From Apium graveolens (Eukaryota; Streptophyta; Magnoliopsida; Apiales; Apiaceae), in assembly GCF_009905375.1 (NCBI RefSeq), contig NC_133647.1, forward strand, positions 868,001-932,000: a stretch of DNA of 64,000 bases. Direction: 5' to 3'. Made by a program: the position numbers and the translations under genes. The notes under the pieces are model-generated. The model was given only the letters and a program-made list of their open reading frames with translations, had not been told where the DNA came from and did not search any database. Below, piece by piece: positions 23,183 through 35,263 of this stretch (position 1 is the first letter of the stretch; each line of letters starts with the position of its first letter).

Positions 23183-25597
23183 TCAATTTGATTTTGGTAC
23201 CCAAGTTTCCTTGGGTCCATTCTTGTTAGCCTTTCTCCTAGACTTCATTCCTCCTGCATCTTTAGACTTAGGTAAGTTTGAGTCAACCTTGGTCTTAGAT
23301 GTAGTTGGTTGAGGTGTAGGGTTAGTCACAGAATCATTTAGCACATTTGTAAAATTATTAGGCATTGATTGTGCAAACATGTTATTCCACATGGGCATAT
23401 TGTATGGCATTTGAGGCATACTAAATGCAGCAAGATAAGGATTGTTAAAATATGGCATGTTTACAAAATGTGCATAAGGATTTTGTTGAGACATAACAGG
23501 CATAGCATGCAGAGGTGATACAGACATATTAGGCATAGAAGAGGGTACAGTTATGGGAGTCTTCTTAATGGATTTACAATTAGCAGATAGATGATTAACA
23601 CTACTACAATGCACACAGCTTTTTCTAGGAGCATACCTATCAGGTGTGTAATTGTTGTGTTTATTAACTCCTACCTTCCCATTTCTGTTGGATTTTCTTT
23701 TAGATTCCTTTTTATCCTCAACCATCTTGAGCCTATTATTTAACTGTTCTAAGGTCATGTGCCCTACATTCACCTTACTGACATCTTTGGATGTGCTTGC
23801 TTCTTCTTTGACAAAGTTCTTTGAAGTTGAACCAAACTTTTTGTTGAGTTTCTTTAGATTCTCTCTTTTAGAAACATCTGCCTGTTTTGATTGAGGAACC
23901 TTCAACGGATGCTCCTTTTCTTCCTTCAACGGATAACTTTCATCATCCGTTGATTCCACATCCGTTGACAGCCCATCAATTAATTCCAGTTTCTTTTTAT
24001 TTTTATCCCAGGCAGTTTCACAGAATGATTCAATTCCTTGGACCTTAGCAATTTGAGCACTTACATCCCTAGATGTCTTCCAGGCTTTAATCACCTCTTG
24101 CTCTTTCTCTAATTGATTGGAAAGTATTTCTACTTTCTTAACAGATTCAGCTAGTCCATTTTCAACAGATATACAATGCAACTTTGTTTTCTCTAGGTCA
24201 ATCATCTTATCTTCTAACAAAGCATTTCTATTACTTAAAAACAGATTGTTCTCTCTAATCCTACTATTTTCTTTAGCAAGAGATTTAAGAGACACACGCA
24301 AATGATACAATTCAGTAGACATGTCATTAAAAACATCATTGCACTCTTCTTTGGTAAGCTGTGTTAAGTCAGTAGTGATTACCTGATTGCTTGATGAACT
24401 AACTTCATTTTCTTCAGAATCAGCCATGAGAGCAAGGTTGACATACTCCACATCTTCATCCTCTTCATCTCCATTAGCTGCCCAGTCCCTTTCTTGAGTA
24501 ATGAAAGCCCTCTCCTTTTGCTTGAGTAGATCAAAATATTTCTTTTTGTAATCTACTTGTTCAAATTTCTTCTTTTCAGAAGTTGGCTTTCTGCACTCAC
24601 CTGCAAAGTGTCCACTTATACCACAATTGAAACACTTGAACTTGGATTTGTCCACAGTGTTTTTGTGAGGTTTAGTGGCTCTAGTGTTTTTCTTGAATTT
24701 CATCTTTGCAAATCTTCTGGACAGAAATGCAAGATGCTCATCAATACCATCTGAGTCATCTTGGCTGGAGTTGTCTTCATTTTCAGCAACTTGCTCTTTC
24801 CCTTTGCTTGATTCCTGATTTCTTATACCATCTTTGGAGTTTGATGTAGATCTCGCAGTTTCTTGTCTGCATTTCCTCTCATCTTCAGCTACCAATGCAA
24901 CTGAACTTCCTTTCTTTCTCCCCTTCTCCAATACCTCATCCTGTTCCAGCTCTAGTTCATAAGTCTTCAAGATTCCATACAATCTTTCAAGAGTGAAGTC
25001 CTTATAATCTTGAGAGTTTCTTAAGGAGACAGTCATGGGTTTCCATTCCTTTGGCAAGGATCTTAAAAATTTAAGATTTGAATCCTTCACCTGGTACACT
25101 CTTCCATACAGCTTCAGTCCATTCAACAGCTTTTGGAACCTATTGAATGTTTCATTTAAAGATTCATTTTCTTCAAAATGAAAGTATTCATACTGTTGAA
25201 TGAGAAGCTGTATTTTGTTTTCTTTCACTTGTTCTGTACCTTCACACAGTAGTTGAACTGTGTCCCAAACCTCTTTGGCAGTTGTGCAATTTATCACATT
25301 GTCAAACATATCCATGTTAAGACCATTAAACAAAATGTTCATAGCCTTCTTATCCTTGTGGACTTCTTCTGTGTCTTCCATTGTCCATTCTGCTCTAGGT
25401 TTTGGAATGGATTGACCAACAGCAACTGTGGCTGTAGCAACTGTTGCTACTTTGTGGGGAATGTGAGGACCATTCTCAATGCAGTTTACATAACCTTCAT
25501 CTTGGGATAGTAGATGAAGGTGCATTTTCACCTTCCAATGGTGATAACTGTCTTTGTCAAGAACTGGGATCTTTACTCCAATATCCTTCTTACTCAT
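23183..25597 (-). CDS. Copia-C Gag (804 aa)
   Basis: ATG 25597 follows the primer site by about 50 bp. The N-terminal 220 residues match the copia-type gag (UBN2-like) family, with the conserved W-K-x-K-M near residue 21. Then comes a Lys/Glu-rich linker, a CCHC zinc knuckle at 322-335 (CFNCGISGHFAGEC), a probable coiled coil around 430-540, a block with four ATCCGTTGA-type words near 555-570, a second CCHC knuckle at 661-674 (CVHCSSVNHLSANC) and a Met/Asn/Pro-rich tail. It packages element RNA into virus-like particles. It is longer than typical copia gags and fully open, and stops 13 bp before the pol frame, which is in a different phase. Confidence 0.92.
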   Translation of the reverse strand: MSKKDIGVKIPVLDKDSYHHWKVKMHLHLLSQDEGYVNCIENGPHIPHKVATVATATVAVGQSIPKPRAEWTMEDTEEVHKDKKAMNILFNGLNMDMFDNVINCTTAKEVWDTVQLLCEGTEQVKENKIQLLIQQYEYFHFEENESLNETFNRFQKLLNGLKLYGRVYQVKDSNLKFLRSLPKEWKPMTVSLRNSQDYKDFTLERLYGILKTYELELEQDEVLEKGRKKGSSVALVAEDERKCRQETARSTSNSKDGIRNQESSKGKEQVAENEDNSSQDDSDGIDEHLAFLSRRFAKMKFKKNTRATKPHKNTVDKSKFKCFNCGISGHFAGECRKPTSEKKKFEQVDYKKKYFDLLKQKERAFITQERDWAANGDEEDEDVEYVNLALMADSEENEVSSSSNQVITTDLTQLTKEECNDVFNDMSTELYHLRVSLKSLAKENSRIRENNLFLSNRNALLEDKMIDLEKTKLHCISVENGLAESVKKVEILSNQLEKEQEVIKAWKTSRDVSAQIAKVQGIESFCETAWDKNKKKLELIDGLSTDVESTDDESYPLKEEKEHPLKVPQSKQADVSKRENLKKLNKKFGSTSKNFVKEEASTSKDVSKVNVGHMTLEQLNNRLKMVEDKKESKRKSNRNGKVGVNKHNNYTPDRYAPRKSCVHCSSVNHLSANCKSIKKTPITVPSSMPNMSVSPLHAMPVMSQQNPYAHFVNMPYFNNPYLAAFSMPQMPYNMPMWNNMFAQSMPNNFTNVLNDSVTNPTPQPTTSKTKVDSNLPKSKDAGGMKSRRKANKNGPKETWVPKSN

Positions 25598-25644
25598 CTT
25601 TGTTAGATTCCAAGATCTTTAAACTCTTTGTATGTCAAGAGCCT

Positions 25645-25656
25645 GCTCTGATACCA
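25645..25656 (-). promoter_or_regulatory. Copia-C primer-binding site
   Basis: The minus strand reads TGGTATCAGAGC two bases inside the 5' LTR, a perfect complement to the 3' end of plant initiator tRNA-Met. Confidence 0.92.
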
Positions 25657-25658
25657 AT

Positions 25659-26737
25659 TGTTATTCCTAGTGGACTAACAATGAGATTTACAGAAGGGGG
25701 GTTGAATGTAAATCTCAAAACTTTTTCAAGTTTTGAGCAGTTTATGAAAGTTGTGTGTTCAAGAAGAACAAGTGTGTGAATTGCTTTAAGCTAATACAGA
25801 CAGATATATATTCAAGCACAAATGTAAAGAACACAACAAACCTTAAAAACTTTTCTGTTGGATTTGTTGTTCCACCAGAGATGGTATTTTAGAAAATCTG
25901 TGATTAAACAATGTTGATCACAGCTGCATCCTAGTACAAACTAGATGAATTTTCTCTCAATATTTTTCTAAACAGCTCTGGAAAATCTCACATCTAATTA
26001 CTAGCTTCTACTTGGTTTATATATTGCCAAGTGTACAAGTGAAGAACAATATAAAATACAGTAATAAAATAAGATCTTCACTTGCTTCTTTTCCTGTTCA
26101 CTCCAGTACTTTGTTGACTATTGCATCTTTGTACTAAAGAAGAACGGCTGCTTTTTCTGTTGTTCCTGAAATTCGGCTACCACATCTCAGTTGTCTCTAT
26201 CAACCCATGTGCCTCTGTTTGTAGGTACAACTACCCCTTATCAACGGCTAATCATCAGAACATCCGTTGAAGCTTTCATCCGTTGATGCACTCATCCGTT
26301 GAAGGATGTTATCCATTGAAGCTTTCATCCGTTGATGCACTCATCCGTTGAAGGATGTTATCCGTTGATGACTTTATCCGTTGAAGCTTTAGAGACATCC
26401 GTTGAAGCTTAGCTTCTCATCCGTTGAAGGTCTTTAAGTCATCCGTTGATACCACTTCACTTATACAAAATTACAAGGCATGAAGTATTTATAATTGGCC
26501 TTCCTATCTGCATATCATCTAGTAGTCAACATGACTCATAGTTTTTCTCAATTTCCAAGAATTACATTTTAAATACAGAGACTGAAATATGCTACAACAC
26601 TAGACTTATTTCTAAGTAAAGCTACACCATCAACGGATAGCCAAAGTGGTCTTATCCGTTGAGGCTACAGACACTAAATTTCTACTTAAGTATTTTGTTA
26701 AACATATCATCAAACTAATGCACATACATTCCTAACA
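25659..26737 (-). repeat. Copia-C 5' LTR (1079 bp)
   Basis: It pairs with 14038-15116. The TATA box is at 26017-26024 on the minus strand (TATATAAA). ATCCGTTGA words lie at 26261-26450, with two more near 26629 and 26664. Confidence 0.95.
26017..26024 (-). promoter_or_regulatory. TATA box of Copia-C 5' LTR
   Basis: TATATAAA lies on the minus strand, with the motif cluster upstream and the primer site about 370 bp downstream. Confidence 0.6.
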
Positions 26738-26742
26738 GGAGG
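26738..26742. repeat. Target-site duplication of Copia-C, right copy (GGAGG)
   Basis: This is the second GGAGG. The Gypsy-E LTR resumes as GTATTACA and then its primer site. Confidence 0.92.
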
Positions 26743-26753
26743 GTATTACAAGT

Positions 26754-26765
26754 TGGCATCAGAGC
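26754..26765 (+). promoter_or_regulatory. Gypsy-E primer-binding site, copy 1
   Basis: TGGCATCAGAGC begins three bases after the LTR end. It differs by one base from the canonical initiator tRNA-Met complement TGGTATCAGAGC. The same variant is in copy 2, so it belongs to the family. Confidence 0.8.
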
Positions 26766-26932
26766 GTTAGGTTTTGACCCTTGAAAACAAGAACATTAGG
26801 GTTAAGATAAGACAGAAAGATTATATAGGATAAAAGTAAGAGTGTTAGGATTGTCTGTTTATGTGATTAGAAGTTATAAGATCTAGGATTGTGATTTGAT
26901 TGTTCTTGTGTTATTATTGTTATGTATGTTAG

Positions 26933-27658
26933 ATGGCTTGTTCGTCATCATCTACGGAGCGGACTGAGTCAGATCCAGTAGTAGCACCAGTACTAGCCCC
27001 AGTATCAGTGCAGATTTTTCCTCCATTGCCACCACCTCCACCATTGCCACCTGGACCAGCACCAGAGGTACTAGATTTTGATGATTAGTTTCCATATTTT
27101 GAGCCAGAGATACCAGATTTTCCACCACTAGAGTTCCCGATGTTCGATATTCCTGACATGATTGATCTTCCACAGTGGGAGGATCCAGAGCCCCAGATTC
27201 CTATGCCACCAGTTGAGATTCCAGAGATTCCACCGATGGAGCCTGAGGCAGAGCCACCAGTGTATGCACCTATGGAGCAGCCTGTCTTATTTCCTGCCCC
27301 TTTAGCTATCTATGCCCCTATTCTCGGGGTATATCAGTTTCCACAGCCGGAATTCATGAGCATCATACAGTTACATATCAGCGTTTCCAGGCAGAGAGAG
27401 AGGAGAGGATTCGATGGCAGAACCAGTGTAGAGAGATCCTTGGATTGTTTGAGACCCAGGAGGACGGTCCAGTCCAAGCACTACGACCAGACTACATATT
27501 GAGAGAGGTTACGTCAGATTCATAGAGTTAGTTCTCAGCAGCTTACTGATCTGAGGCAGCAGGATATTAGTGCAGAGGTAGCATACCGTAGGGCGATGAG
27601 ACTTACTGAGGCAGTGTTAGAGGCATTGCAGGAGGAGCTGAGCCATGTGCCATCATGA
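26933..27658 (+). pseudogene. Gypsy-E ORF0 copy 1: proline-rich protein upstream of gag
   Basis: The ATG at 26933 (MACSSSSTE) opens a frame homologous to the one at 36714. The first 80 residues are Ser- then Pro-rich with a long PPLPPPPPLPPGP-type run, then acidic, with repeated P-x-I-P and E-P dipeptides; the distal part is charged and probably helical. Copy 1 has a TAG at 27086-27088 and a 58-bp deletion (between ATTCATG and AGCATC) that shifts the frame. Plant chromoviruses normally begin with gag, so an ORF here is unusual. Extra ORFs upstream of gag are known from Ogre elements, but I see no similarity to judge by. Its function is unknown. Confidence 0.6.
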
Positions 27659-28187
27659 TTCTGAGACTAGCAGACAGTGGAGTATTGTATCTTGTATATA
27701 TCTGTAGATAGAGGCAGCATAGTATTGTATGACTAGTTTGTATGCGTGTAGTCACTAGTTTTGACTGATAGTAATAGCAGGACGACTGACGACTGATATA
27801 TTATAGACTTTTGTATCAAGCATTAACACCTGCAGCTGGTGTTCTACCCATATATATATAAGATGAACTTTTCACATTTTTTTTATTTTCTTTTTCAGTC
27901 ACTTAAGCATTATATTTATTTCACTGTTTTACCGTTGCATATTTAAAAATGTTGTTTTATTTACGATCATATTGTACCCTTTATGTTTTCAAAATATTTA
28001 ATTATTTTAAAATGATTTAGTTAAGTATCGCATTGTTTTTACTCACTTATATAGATATTTGATAAATTGTTTTCTTCCCCATATCAATTGTTTTAACGCT
28101 ATTTTAATATTACAAAGATTGTTTTTATTTCATAACACCTGTTTAATAAATTGTTATTAAAAAACCCATTATTTTATTATCAAAAAT
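27659..28187 (+). other. Non-coding spacer between ORF0 and gag, copy 1
   Basis: AT-rich, near-identical to 37506-38029. It contains no supported ORF; TATATATATA near 27850 is simple sequence. Confidence 0.6.
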
Positions 28188-29288
28188 ATGGCACCTAAAA
28201 GAAAAGCGAGACGTGACACATCTAATGGAAATACCGAGGGTCAGAACGATAATAATCAAATGGATCAGATGTTTCATCTCATGCAGCATCAGATGCTGAT
28301 GATGTAACAACAGATGCAGCAACAACAACAACAATTTCAACAACAAATGCTACAGCAAGCCGCTCATCCAGAACATCAAGTACCACCAGCAGCACCTGTA
28401 GTTACTTTCAAGCAATTCCAATCGGTAAAGCCTCCGGAATTTGCCGGTTCCGCAGATCCTACAAAGGCGAGAGCATGGCTGAAGGAGATGGAAAAGGCTT
28501 TTATGTTGGTTAAAGTTGAGGAAGAACAGAAGACGGATTTCGCTAGCTACTTTCTGAAAGGCGAAGCTAATTACTGGTTGGAATCGAAGAAAGCTTTGGA
28601 AGGAGAAGATGTAGTGATCTGGGATAGATTCACTGAACCTTTCCTGGAGAAGTATTTTCCTCGCTTCATGAAGAATCAGATGGAGATCAAGTTCTTGGAA
28701 CTGAAGCAAGACAATTTATCAGTCGCGGATTATGAAGTCAAGTTTACTGAATTAGCAAGGTTTGTACCTGAGCAGGTCGATACCGATGAAAAGCGAGCTA
28801 AGAGGTTTCAGCAGGGATTGAAGCCATGGATTCGTAGCAGGGTAACAGTGTTTGAGTTGACGACCTATACAGCTATTGTTTAGAAGACCATGATCATTGA
28901 AGGAGAGAGTGAAGCAGCTCAGAAAGAGAAGGGACCAGGAAATTCTCAGAACCGTTTCAACAGAAGGCCAGGATTTCAAGCCCGGGGAAAAATAAATTTC
29001 AAAAGGCCAGAGCAGAACAATCAGAGGATGGGAAATCGACTTCCAGCCCCAACTCAGCAAAGACTTATTTGACCGCATGTATCTGATTGCCGAACATAAG
29101 GTAAAAAGCATACTGGGATTTGCAATAAGCCAAATGTTACGTGTTTCAAGTGCAAGCAAATGGGACACTATTCTGGAGAATGTCCGTTGGGAAGAGCAGA
29201 GGTCACTTGTTTCCAGTGCGGAAGAAAATGACATATTGCTAAGGACTGCAGAGGAGTTGCAATGGCCGCTAGTATTCCAAGGGTTTTA
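28188..29288 (+). pseudogene. Gypsy-E gag, copy 1
   Basis: ATG 28188 (MAPKRKARR) begins a Gln-rich N-terminus, then the retrotransposon gag core with KPPEFAG, the AWLKEMEKAF block and a downstream FxxKYFP segment. After it come basic linker sequence and two CCHC knuckles (CFKC...GHYSGEC and CFQC...HIAKDC) around 29140-29255. Stops include TAA 28305-28307 (CAA in copy 2) and TAG 28881-28883 (CAG in copy 2), plus a TGA near 29068 and a stop inside the second knuckle. It would form the particle and bind RNA; this copy cannot. Confidence 0.85.
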
Positions 29289-32200
29289 GCATTACCTCCA
29301 CCACCACTACCACCACAAATTAGCCTAGGGCAAGGACTTTCAATATGTCAATGAAGGAAGCAGTACAGAGTCCGAATGTGGTTGCAGGTACGCTCCCTAT
29401 GAATTTTGTAAATGCTCAAGTATTGATTGATCCTTTGAGCTACTAGATCTTTTATTTTTGAAGATTTTATCTCTAAGATAGACTGTGAGGTTCAGTGGTT
29501 AGATGAAATGCTAGTCATAAAATTAGCAAATGATGATCAGGTTACGGTAGATCGAGTATGCCCAGATTGTGATATTGAAATAGGGAGATGTCATTTCTCA
29601 GTTGATTTGATACCTTTCAGGTTAGGAGAGTTTGATGTTATTTTAGGAATGGATTGGTTAGCTAGTAATAATGCCCAGATTGATTGCGCCAATAAGAAAG
29701 TGAAATTGCAGACTGAAGAAAATACAACGGTAATATTTAAAGAAGAAAAACAACAACAGAAATTTTTAACAATAATGCAGACGAAACAATTGCTACGTCA
29801 AGGATGTCAAGCCTATTTAGCCTATGTGTTGGATATCAACAATGAAAGTCCGAAGATCGAAGATATTCCTGTAGTGTGTGAGTTTCCCGATGTCTTTCCA
29901 GATGAAATTTTAGGACTACCACCGGATCGAGAAATCGAGTTCACTATTGATTTGGCACCAGGGACTGAACCAATTTCGAAAGCTCCATATCGAATGACAC
30001 CTGTTGAAATGAAAAAATTAACAAAGCAGTTGCAAGAACTTCTCGACAAAGGAATTATAAGGCCAAGTGTATCCCCATGGGGTGCACCAGTATTGTTCGT
30101 GAAAAAGAAGGATGGTAGTATGCGACTGTGTATTGATTATCGTGAGCTGAACAAGTTAACTATCAAGAATAAATATCTTTTGCCTCGCATCGACGATTTA
30201 TTTGATTAACTGAAAGGAGCAACATGGTTTTTGAAAATCGATTTACGATCAGGCTATCATCAGTTAAAGATCAAGGCAGAAGATATTCCAAAGACTGCGT
30301 TCAGAACGAGGTACGGACATTACGAATTTCTTGTGATGGCTTTTGGACTGACGAATGCACCTGCAACATTTATGGATTTGATGAATCGAGTATTCAAGAA
30401 ATACTTGGATAAGTTTATCATTGTATTTATTGATGACATCTTGATTTATTCAAAGACGGAAGAAGAACATGCAGCGCACTTAAGAACGACATTGGAGATA
30501 TTACGAAAGGAGCAGCTTTATGCGAAATTTTCAAAATGTGAATTTTGGTTGAAGGAAGTGCAGTTTTTAGGATACATCATTAGTATTGAAGGAATTTAAG
30601 TGGATCCCGCAAAGATTGAAGCTATTTTAAATTGGGAAAGACCAAAGACGCCAACTGAATTCAGAAGTTTCTTGGGATTAGCCGGTTATTACAGAAGATT
30701 CGTTAAAGACTTTGCTAAGATAGCCACACCATTGACGAAGTTGACGCGAAAGAATGAAAAGTTCGAATAGAACGAAAAATGTGAAGCAAGTTTCCAAGAA
30801 TTGAAGAATCGACTAGTAACTGCACCTGTGCTTGTTTTACCTAATGATCAAGGAGACTTTGTCATATATAGCGACGCTTCTTATCGAGGACTTGGATGTG
30901 TTTTAATGCAACATGGCAACGTGATCGCATATGCTTCTAGACAACTAAAGCCGCATGAACAGAAATATCCGACGCACGATCTCGAACTAGCAGCTATTGT
31001 GTTCGCACTGAAGCTTTGGAGACATTATCTGTACGGTGAAAGATGTGAGATTTATGTAGATCACAAAAGCTTGAAGTACATTTTTACCCAGAAGGAACTT
31101 AATATGCGACATCGACGTTGGCTAAAGTTAATCAAGGATTACGACGTTTCAATCAATTATCATCTAGGCAAGGCCAATGTAGTAGCAGATCCGTTGAGTC
31201 GAAAGGAACGATTGAACTTGTTAACATCTTCAGAAGACTTAATCAAGGAATTCGATAAATTGGACATTGAAGTTCGTGTTCCAGAAAGCTCTACTGAAAT
31301 GAATTATGCTATGACTTTTTAGCCAGAATTATTGGAGAAGATAAAAAGGTGTCAAGAAGAAATAATGGATCAGGAAATTGACAATTTGACAGGAGAAGAG
31401 ATTACCAGTCAGAAAGATGCCAAAGGAATTTTTCGAGTTACTTCAAGGATCTGGATACCTAACGTACCGGAACTGAAAGCGGAAATTTTACAAGATGCTC
31501 ATAGTTCAAGATATTCGATTCATCCCGGAAGCACAAAGATGTACAGAGACTTGAAGGAAAACTTTTGGTGGCCGAATATGAAGAAAGAAATAGCGGAATG
31601 GGTTAGCAAGTGTTATACGTGCCAAAGAGTTAAAGCTGAACATCAACGCCCGAGCGGATTACTACAACCCCTAGATATTCCAGAATGGAAATGGGAACAC
31701 TTAGCTATGGATTTTGTAGTGGGACTTCCAAGGACGAAAGCAAATCATGATGCAATTTGGGTTATCATTGATCGATTAACGAAGTCAGCACATTTTCTTC
31801 CAATCAACGAAAGGTTTTCATTGGACAAGTTAGTGCACTTATATCTCAAGGAAATCGTAATGCGTCATGGAGTACCCATATCGATTGTATCAGATCGAGA
31901 TCCCCGTTTCAATTCAAGATTTTGTAGACAATTCCAAGAATGTCTAGGAACAAAGTTGAACATGAGTACTGCTTATCATCCACAAACGGACGGGCAAAGT
32001 GAAAGGACAATCCAAACAATTGAAGATATGTTACGAGTATGTGCAATAGACTTTGAAGGTAATTGGGACGAACATTTACCGCTAGTAGAATTTTCTTACA
32101 ATAACAGCTATCAAGCCAGTATCGGGATGCCACCTTATGAAGCTTTATATGGGAGAAAATGCAGATCACCTACATGTTGGGATGAAGTTGGAGAACGCAA

Positions 32201-32746
32201 GATTCTAGGTCCAGAACTGATTCAGCAGACCAAGGAGAAAGTGGAACTTATCCGAAAGCGAATCGAAGCAGCGCAGAATCGATAACGTAAATATGCGGAT
32301 CTAGCCAGAAAGGATATGGACTATCAAGAAGGAGAATATGTATTTTTAAAAGTCTCACCATGGAAAGGATTGACCAGGTTTGGAAACAAGGGTAAATTGA
32401 AACCTTGCTACGTCGGACCATTTGAAATTTTGAAGAAAATTGGGAAGGTTGCGTACGAGTTAGCTTTACCGCCCCTTATGCAGCATATTCACAACGTATT
32501 TCATGTATCTATGCTTAAAAAGTATAACCCTGATACAAGACATGTAATAGAATATGAGCCAATAGAATTCAGGCAGATTTGTCGTATGTAGAACAACCGA
32601 TAAGAATTCTAGATCGGCAAGAGAGGGTATTAAGAAATAAATCTGTATCATTAGTGAAAGTTTTGTGGAGAAACCCAGTGGTTGAAAAATCAACCTGGGA
32701 GCTCGAGAGTGATATGTTAGGAAAGTATCCTCAGTTATTTACATAG
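29289..32746 (+). pseudogene. Gypsy-E pol: protease, RT, RNase H, integrase, chromodomain
   Basis: The domains are in gypsy order. Protease is degenerate at its active site (LIDPLSY then a stop, near 29430) but followed by the conserved ILGMDWL. RT has LPPDREIEF, the VKKKDGS block and [10 protein letters not shown]. RNase H has YSDAS and the downstream DHKSLKY. Integrase has an HHCC finger (HPGSTK ... CYTCQR), DFVVGLP, SDRDPRF and DGQSERT, so D-D-E is intact. A chromodomain-like tail at about 32590-32746 (ILDRQERVLRNK, VLWRNP, TWE) marks a Tekay-type chromovirus. Stops at about 30207, 30597, 30768, 31321 and 32283, and a frameshift near 32570, break the frame. Confidence 0.88.
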
Positions 32747-32772
32747 CGTGATTCTGAGGACAGAATCCTGTT

Positions 32773-32784
32773 AAGGGGGGAGAA
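32773..32784 (+). promoter_or_regulatory. Gypsy-E polypurine tract
   Basis: AAGGGGGGAGAA directly precedes LTR2. Confidence 0.85.
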
Positions 32785-33377
32785 TGTAACGACCGAGAAA
32801 GTACGCTTGTATTATATTATAATAAAAATAAAGTATATGTATTATTATGTGATTAACTGTGTTGAGTCATTAAACCCTAACCGTTATGTGCTACGTGTTG
32901 TCTGTTTTGATCTGAACGTGTTTTGGATATTTATTGAGTGTTTTATCGCAAGTTATATATTTTATATCAAAACCCGTACAGCTCAAAACAGTGTTTTGAA
33001 AGCCCGTATTCCAAACAAAATCATTGGTTCTATTTTGCAAAAAACGACCTATATCATATCGCTATCCTGAACCCCTAGACGTTTTACAAATTTACCTTTT
33101 TCGCGAAAAATGACTTTTCCGGACCACTTCGGGTACCAAAAACCCCACAAAAATCACATTTTTATTTTTTATATGATCATGAAATTATCATACATCATTT
33201 TTCTTTGCATTTTTGTAATATTCACAAATTTTGGAAATTTTTGATATTTATTTTGTATTTATGGGATATTTAAAAATGCATAATTAATACCCAAAAATTA
33301 TAAAAATTGGGGCCAAATATTTTTATTAGATGTGTAATTAGCCCCTTAATTTTATTTAGGGGTATTATTTTACATAG

Positions 33378-33385
33378 TATAAATA
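33378..33385 (+). promoter_or_regulatory. TATA box of Gypsy-E LTR2
   Basis: TATAAATA in the same position as in LTR1. Confidence 0.6.
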
Positions 33386-34606
33386 GCTGAATTAATATTA
33401 ATTTTTAGTTAGTTAATTATAAAAAAAATCAGTTTAATTAAATTAGAGAGTGTGGGTGAGAGTTGTGTTCTTGGAAGAAGGTGAAGATCAAACCATGATT
33501 GCAGGAGATTTACTGAACCTCTGATTTTGCTCGAGTAACCAAATTAATCCTCTCAAAGAGACAAATCTATTGATATCAACAACATCAACTGAGGTTGGTT
33601 AAATTTTAAAATCGAATTTTTGGTGTTCTTGGTATGAATTCGATTTTTGAGTTTAAGTAATCGTTTGATTGTTTGGTTGATGTAGTTAGTTTCGTTGTAG
33701 TCTTAGGAGTAATCAGGTATTTTTATTGTGATTTTACAACCCCTGAATCGATATGCCGAGTTCTTGAGTTTAACTATTTTTGATTTCATTTTTTTTAGAT
33801 TTATATATGTTTTTGCTCGTGATTGATGTTAGGAAGTAATTGTAGAAGTCTGTAGCTTCGTTTTGGCATAAAAATCACGTTATTTGGTGTTGTATTCGTC
33901 AAAAACGATGTCGCCGGAGTTTGGGGTTAAGGTCGCCGGTTTTTGCTTGGGTTTGGCCGGAGAAATCGAAGGGAGGATGAACTGTTGTTGCTGGAGTGTT
34001 GAACGAGTTCGTGGAGACGTTTGGAATCGTTTGCAACCAAGAAAGGGTCGAAACTGATACAGATGGAGGCGTAATTGTGTCGCCGGAAAACTCGCCGGAA
34101 CCGGCCACCGTTGTCGGATTTCTGGGCAGCCATGGGTGTTCTTCGCGACCCGGTTTCCAACCCGGTTTCGACCCGGGGTTTGATCCTGAAAACCCTAATC
34201 TGAAATCCTGAAACATGTTTCTGATATATTATTTATTTATTATATTTTATAAAATCCAAAATCAGATTTTAGTAATTCTAAAAATTAATTAAAAATCAGT
34301 TTTAAATTTTGAAATATATTATAATTAATTTCTTAATTATTTTATTTATTTTGAAATTCGAATTTAATTATTTATTTAATTATTTAATTATTTAATTATT
34401 TATTAGTTATCTAATTAATTAATAATTAGGTAATTAATTAATAATTAGGTAATTAATTAATAAATAAGGATTAAAATATAATCGAATAATACGATTAATA
34501 ATTCGATAATCATTCGAATAATACGAGTAGTTGATCGTTGAGTTGAATTATTACTCGAGCAATAGTATTTATTCGATGAATATCGTAATTGAATCAACAC
34601 AAGTCA

Positions 34607-34731
34607 ATTGAACTGGCAAGACAATCGATATGACAATCTGATTGAACTGGCAAGACAATTGGTATGACAATCAGATTGAACTGGCAAGACAATCGATATG
34701 ACAATCTGATTGAACTAGCAAGACAATCAGC
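34607..34731 (+). repeat. 34-bp tandem repeat in Gypsy-E LTR2
   Basis: Units start at 34607, 34641, 34675 and 34709 (partial), matching the LTR1 array. Confidence 0.85.
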
Positions 34732-35263
34732 ATAATTGTATCGATTATTTATTTTCGATTTAATCGAATGATTGATGATAATTGCGAGTAATTGTAATAA
34801 AATTGTAATTAATCCTAATAATTAAGGATTAACTATTTTCAAATGCAATAATTATTAAATAATTATTTAAAAATATAATTCAGGATTATTTAATTATGAT
34901 TAATTATTAATTAGATAAATCTTGTTTAATTCATAATAATTAAATCGTTAGTCCGATTTGAGCGAAACGAAGACCCTTAGACTCAGAAAAATGAAACGAA
35001 TCTAATAAAAATAATTGTAAGTCATAATTTCTTCCGAAAGAGAGTGGTTTTGTGATAGTTAATTGTTTATATGCCCTATTAGGGGTAGAATCGAGTCAAA
35101 TAAATCATGAAAAATTATAAATAAAATCAAATAGGGTTAATTAATATAGGTATGAGTCTCGTATTGATTCTAATAATAATTATGAGGTTAAAATTAATTA
35201 TGTACCTTATGTGCTATGTGCTTTACGTAATTATGTGAATCTTATGTGTTATATAATTATATG

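Larger units (their letters stand above)
14038..26737 (-). mobile_element. Copia-C: young Sirevirus-like Ty1/copia retrotransposon, minus strand
   Basis: A complete 12.7-kb insertion with two 1079-bp LTRs (14038-15116 and 25659-26737) and a GGAGG duplication. It has an initiator-tRNA primer site, a polypurine tract, and three long open frames for gag, pol and a third ORF. By eye the two LTRs differ at only about five positions, so insertion is recent. It is distinct from Copia-A/B at nucleotide level but homologous in all three proteins. Pol lacks the C-terminal half of RNase H and the pol-ORF3 spacer is only about 230 bp, against about 2.3 kb in Copia-B. The word ATCCGTTGA occurs about 40 times in either orientation. 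Confidence 0.95.
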
